From NCBI GenBank assembly GCA_015478945.1, contig JABUQX010097353.1:2501-42714 (forward strand): DNA of 40,214 nucleotides, read 5' to 3'. The notes under the pieces are model-generated. The model made no database searches and had not been told where the DNA came from. It saw only the letters and a program-made list of their open reading frames with translations. The DNA comes from Trachelipus rathkii (lineage: Eukaryota > Arthropoda > Malacostraca > Isopoda > Trachelipodidae). The translations under genes and the position numbers were made by a program. Below, piece by piece: positions 35,995 through 40,214 of the stretch (position 1 is the first letter of the stretch; each line of letters opens with the position of its first letter).

Positions 35995-38015
35995 CAGGGT
36001 TCACACTTTCTGGACAGTCAGGGAAAAAAAAATTGGTCAGGGAAACGTTTTAAGATATGCTGAAAGTCAGGGGAATTCCAAAAAAGTCAGGGAAATTTTA
36101 AGAATTCCATCCATGGAAAAGCTGCAGCTTTTGATATTTTTTTCCTTACTGTATAATTGTGAAATAAGAGATGTATTTGATATGTGAATGAAAAGGATGG
36201 GTGAGGAATGACATTCCATAAATCTACTTTTATCCTGTTTCTTTCTATTTTTATCACTATTACCTACTATTCTTCCTATTCTGTTGTAGAGGTTGTTCCA
36301 AGTTCATCCTTTCGATTGAAGGTGATTGGTATATGGACGTATTTTAGACTATATGACTTATGACTTAATCTGATTATATCTTTTTCTTTTTAGGATTTAT
36401 ATTTCTTTTGAGTTTTTTTTTTTTTTTTTTTTTAGAGGCTTGGATGAAGTGATTGGATTTTTGTGCAGTTGAAGGTATCTATTATTTATTTATAAATGAT
36501 TCTCGAAACAAAAAAAAAACCAACTTTAACGACCAGTGGTTGGGCGTCAAACTGAACTCCAGTTTATCGTGGTGGTTGGGTAAAGCGACCCGATAGTTCC
36601 CGCCGCGCTGTATCGGTAAAAGTATGTAAAAAGAACTTTGATCTATCTAACATGGGACGCCAGCCGAAGTTTCACATTCAAGAGGGGAAACTGAATTTGA
36701 ATTTAATCAAACTCAGCAGGACCAACCATCATTGAAAACTTTTTTGTTACAGTATCTCAATAATACAAATATTAGTGAAAGTGTGTGTGCACTGAAAATT
36801 ATGCCATTCCATCAACTTCTAATCATACTCAACCGATTGTAAATGATAACCAACCCAAACCAGTTTATCAATCAGTTTCATCTTTTTGCATTAAAGATGA
36901 TGTTACAAGATCTGAAATACTATGGGCATTAAAGGTGGTGGATGATAAAAATGTCTTTAAACTCGTGTGCAGATATAGGGAAACATTTAAATTAATGTCG
37001 GGCATAGTGGTAGCTTTAAATTTTTTAAAAATGGGGCGGATGAAATGTAAATATGTAAAAATGTAAACTCATGGATTCGCAGCCTGCTATTTTTTCTGGA
37101 AAACAACAGCACAATACACTCTGTACTGGTGGTGAAGTTTTATTCTACCTGAATTAAAATTCAAAAATATTTTTTGATGGTGATTGTCTTTCTAGGAGAC
37201 TTTGATTAGTTTTTTTCTTTCTACAGTACCTGGGAATCCAAGTTAAGTGTGGAATTGTGGCAAATTGTTAAATTAGGACTGATATTTTCTCATGGAAATG
37301 CGACAGTGGAAGGAGGTTTTTCTTATAAATTAAAGTACTTAGTGGAGAATCTGAAAGAACATAGTCTGATTTCTCAAAGAACAGTGCACAATGCTATAAG
37401 ATCTCATGAAAGTATTCATAAAGTTCCTATCACTCAAAAAATGTTGACAAATGTAAGAGCTGCCCATAGGAGATATGAAGAACATCTCAAATAGTCAAAA
37501 CAGAACCAAAAAGAAGAAGAGAATAAAAAGGTTGAAAAAGAAAATTATCCATCAGATCTTTAAACTTGAAGAGCAGAGAAAGATGTGTAAAACTGAAAGC
37601 GTTGACAGAAGAAGACGTTATAAAATCAAAATTCAAAAGCTTGAGAAGAAAGTTAACCTAAATCTCCCCATTTAGAACTTTTGTGATCACAGTGGACGTT
37701 ATTCTCATAGGCTATTAATGTAAGCTTTTAATATATTTTCTTTTTGTATAAATAAAACTGTTTACTTTTTGAAAAAAAAAAAAGGAGTGTTGGACGGCTA
37801 TGGGGAAGGTATAGGATGATCACTAAAAAAAAATTTTTTTTAAATTCATCCATGATGATGAACAGTTTCTAAAGTAAATTTTCAATAATTTAATGTATGA
37901 ACTGAGTAAATAGGCTGCAATAATGATTAATAGATATTTTATAGGCCAAAAATAACGAACACGCTGGTCAGGGAAAATCAGGGAATTCAAATTCAAAATT
38001 TCAGTGTGAACCCTG
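35995..38015 (+). mobile_element. hAT-like element (5-6 bp target duplication) inserted in LINE copy C
   Basis: About 2.0 kb bounded by inverted CAGGGTTCACACT (35995) and GTGTGAACCCTG (to 38015). The LINE sequence TAACT lies on both sides (35990-35994 and 38016-38020; GTAACT if the end G is counted), where copy B has it once. That makes the duplication 5 or 6 bp, shorter than the usual 8 for hAT. Subterminal GTCAGGGAAA repeats occur at both ends. It carries a broken transposase related to the one at 1127-3446. Confidence 0.85.
36720..37675 (+). pseudogene. hAT-like transposase remnant
   Basis: Readable parts are an N-terminal stretch with LKTFLLQYLNN (about 36735-36770), VTRSEILWALKVVDD (36903-36947) followed by RETFKLMSG, a gap of non-coding or lost sequence, and the C-terminal SHGNATVEGGFSYKL (about 37291-37335). 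The last is the dimerisation motif with the first Gly replacing Arg of the usual VERGFS. A Lys/Glu-rich tail follows after a frameshift at about 37490. The central catalytic core is missing, so this is an internally deleted copy. Confidence 0.7.
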
Positions 38016-39891
38016 TAACTGATGAAATGGGTGTAAGAGGAGTGTGGAAAGAACACTTCGAAAATCTGCACAATATTAACAGTAATGAAGAGGTGTGATA
38101 GTGAATGTGTGGTTTGATGGTGCAAGAAGGAATAGGTATTTTGGGTATGAGGTAATGGGTAGAGTGAAAAAGTTAAAGAATGGTAAATCTGCAGGTATAG
38201 ATGAAATTACTGGTGAAATGATCAAGAACGGAGGCGAGATGGTGATTGATTGGATTTAGAAGTTGTGTAATAAAGCGCGTTTAGAGGGTGTAGTTCCAAG
38301 GGATTGGAGGAGAGCGGTAATAGTACCCTTATATAAGGGTAAGGGAGAAAAGGGGAACTGTAGAAATTATAGGGGAATAAGTTTATCGAGTGTTGTAGGG
38401 AAGGTATATGCTGGTATTTTGGTCGAAAGAGTGCGTCGAGTGACTGAATGACTGATTGGTGAAGAACAAGGTTCGTTTAGGAGTGGTAGAGGATGTGTGG
38501 ATCAAATCTTTACATTGAAACAAATGATTGAGAAAATGAGGGAGAAGAAGAATAAATTGTATTTAGGTTTTATGACAGGATTAATAGGGAGTTAATAGAG
38601 TTAATAGGGAAGGTTTATGGCAGGTGTTAGTGATATATGGTGTTGGTGGTAGGCTTCTGAATGGAATCAAAAGTATGTATGACGATAGTGAAGCGTGTGT
38701 AAGAATAAATGGTGTCAATGGTGATTGGTTTAGGATTAATAGCGGAGTGAGACAGGGTTGTGTTATGTCCCTTGGTTATTCAATTTTACATGGATGGGGT
38801 TAGAAAGAATTATGGAGGTGGGGATGGCAGGAAATGGTGTAAGAATGATGGAGAGAATGGAGAGAGTGAGTGGGTGCCCTACCTATTATATGTGTCGGAT
38901 GATTTGGTTCTGTGTGGCGAATCTGAAGAGAGTTTGAGAGGATTGGTAGAGAGATTTGCAGGGTGTGTAAAAGGAGGGGCTTGAAAGTAAACGTGGATAA
39001 GAGTAAGGTTATGGTTGTGAGTGAGAACAGTCCTCAGTGTGAAGTTATGTTAGATGGTGAGCAGCTGGAACAAGTGTCTGAGTTTAAATATTTAGGTATA
39101 TGTTGGATTAAAAGGGTACGGGTGTTGCAGAGTGTAGTAGAAAGTTGTGAATGGCAGGTAGGTGTTTGGTGCAAATAAATCCTTGGTGAATGTAAAGGGA
39201 CTAAGTCTTGAGTGTGCTAGGGTTTTACATGAGGGTATGTTGTTACCTGTGTTATTGTATAGTAGTGAGACTATGGTCTGGAATAAGAAGTATAGATCTA
39301 AAGTTCAATGTGTTCAGATGGACAATCTTAGGGGTGTGCTAGGTGTGAGAAGAATTACACAAAATGAGGAATGAACTTAGAGTGGTGTGGTGTAAAGAAA
39401 GTGGGTAAATGAGAGAATAAATGAGTATGTTGAGATGGTTTGGTCAAGGCGGAAAGGATAAATGATAGTCGGTTGGTTAGCGGATGTATAGTGGCGAGTG
39501 TGTTGGGAACCGACCGGCTGGGAGACCGAAGAAAAAGTGGGATTGAGTCAGTAACGAATGTTTGAAGGAGAGAACAATGAGTTTGCGAAAGAGAAGAAAG
39601 GTGTACAACAGGAGTGAATGGCGGGGGATTGTGAGGGGGTGTGGTTGTACCTGGGCCAATGGATGAACCCTTACATTGACGATCTACCATAGTGAGGTCC
39701 ATCGCTGTCCCGGATGAAGCTCTAGGGTGATTTTCTGACTGCGATGAGTTCTAACCCAATTAATGGTACTGAGGGGGCGGTAAGGCTGGTTTTTTTTTTT
39801 TCGACTTATGTCATGTTCTTCTACTGCTTTTCTTTCCGATGCTCGTCACGCACCTTACTCCCATTCTTGGGAAGATAAAGAAAGAAAGAGT

Positions 39892-39893
<2 letters not shown>
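38016..39893 (+). mobile_element. LINE copy C, reverse transcriptase and 3' UTR
   Basis: Matches copy B from the GATGAAATGGGTGT stretch to the end. Motifs: PRDWRRAVIVPLYKGKG (38297-38347), NYRGISLSS, then a deletion at about 38575-38590 that removes part of the first catalytic Asp block, VSDDLVLCGES (about 38897-38930, catalytic box with an indel), RGLKVNVDKSKVMVV, FKYLGI and GNRPTGRP. The 3' UTR holds a conserved GATCTACCATAGTGAGG and the tail GGGAAGATAAAGAAAGAAAGAG, then (TA)n. Copy C thus keeps both natural ends; removing the two hATs would leave about 3.3 kb. Frames are broken. Confidence 0.9.
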
Positions 39894-39941
<48 letters not shown>

Positions 39942-40022
39942 ATATGTATATTTTATGGTGTATATATATATATATATATATATATATCAGTGGCGACTCC
40001 AGCCACTTTTTACTATTTGTGC

Positions 40023-40092
<70 letters not shown>

Positions 40093-40124
40093 CTCTTCTC
40101 TATATATATATATATATATATATT
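39894..40124. repeat. (TA)n, (CT)n and (TA)n microsatellites
   Basis: (TA)n after the LINE tail to 39988, a short unique stretch beginning CAGTGGCGACTCCAGCC (about 39989), (CT)n from about 40025 to 40100, then (TA)n to 40124. Confidence 0.95.
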
Positions 40125-40214
40125 GAAGGGCACGAAAAACGCGAAAGCGTTTCACGCATAAATGCAGGAAAACGGTTAAACACCCGCACCCACTGAAACG
40201 TGGGCTAACACCGG
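40125..40214. other. Unclassified right edge
   Basis: Ninety bases with higher G+C, including GAAAACGCGAAAGCG-like sequence. Too short to classify. Confidence 0.4.

Overview
The window looks like intergenic, repeat-saturated nuclear DNA from an animal, probably an arthropod. Spliced transposase genes, BED-type hAT transposons, a mariner-like element, non-LTR and LTR retrotransposons and long (TA)n, (CA)n and (CT)n microsatellites all point to a metazoan. The codon choice and wording of the LINE and retroelement proteins resemble what I know from crustaceans, but that is a weak inference. I found no convincing host gene, rRNA, functional tRNA, CRISPR array or bacterial feature. Layout, left to right: (1) 1-4410, the 3' part of a LINE (copy A, +) split by a degenerate hAT-like transposon at about 565-3977. 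(2) 4411-6452, a small hAT-end fragment, then a second, internally deleted LINE copy (D, -) ending in a (TA)n tract. (3) 6453-7924, unclassified DNA. (4) 7925-11878, pieces of a Ty3/gypsy-like pol on the minus strand (reverse transcriptase, RNase H and an OTU-like protease segment), split by a decayed GTF2IRD2-type hAT transposon. (5) 11879-13205, a tandem, orientation-switching array of units of about 200 bp carrying tRNA-like B boxes (SINE-like). (6) 13206-18136, unclassified A+T-rich DNA and large (TA)n blocks. (7) 18137-20445, LINE copy B (+). (8) 20446-23905, microsatellites, a hAT-end fragment and a mariner-like element with long inverted repeats. (9) 24020-31280, an LTR retrotransposon on the minus strand with LTRs of about 1.7 kb, a perfect tRNA-Lys3-type primer-binding site and a polypurine tract, but coding only for Gag and protease. 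(10) 31391-39893, LINE copy C (+), which keeps both ends and is split by two hAT insertions. (11) 39894-40214, (TA)n and (CT)n tracts and a short unclassified end. The best-preserved object is the hAT transposon at 31779-34950. It has an 11-bp perfect terminal inverted repeat, a perfect 8-bp target duplication and a five-exon gene on the minus strand. Its splice sites and phases join into one uninterrupted reading frame of 594 codons with a BED finger, the hAT catalytic motifs and a dimerisation domain, so it may be a recently active autonomous element. All other coding pieces carry stops and frameshifts. Nothing acts as an operon. The biology here is nested mobile elements: LINE copies lie in or next to (TA)n tracts, hAT elements are inserted into the LINEs, and microsatellites have expanded at the junctions.
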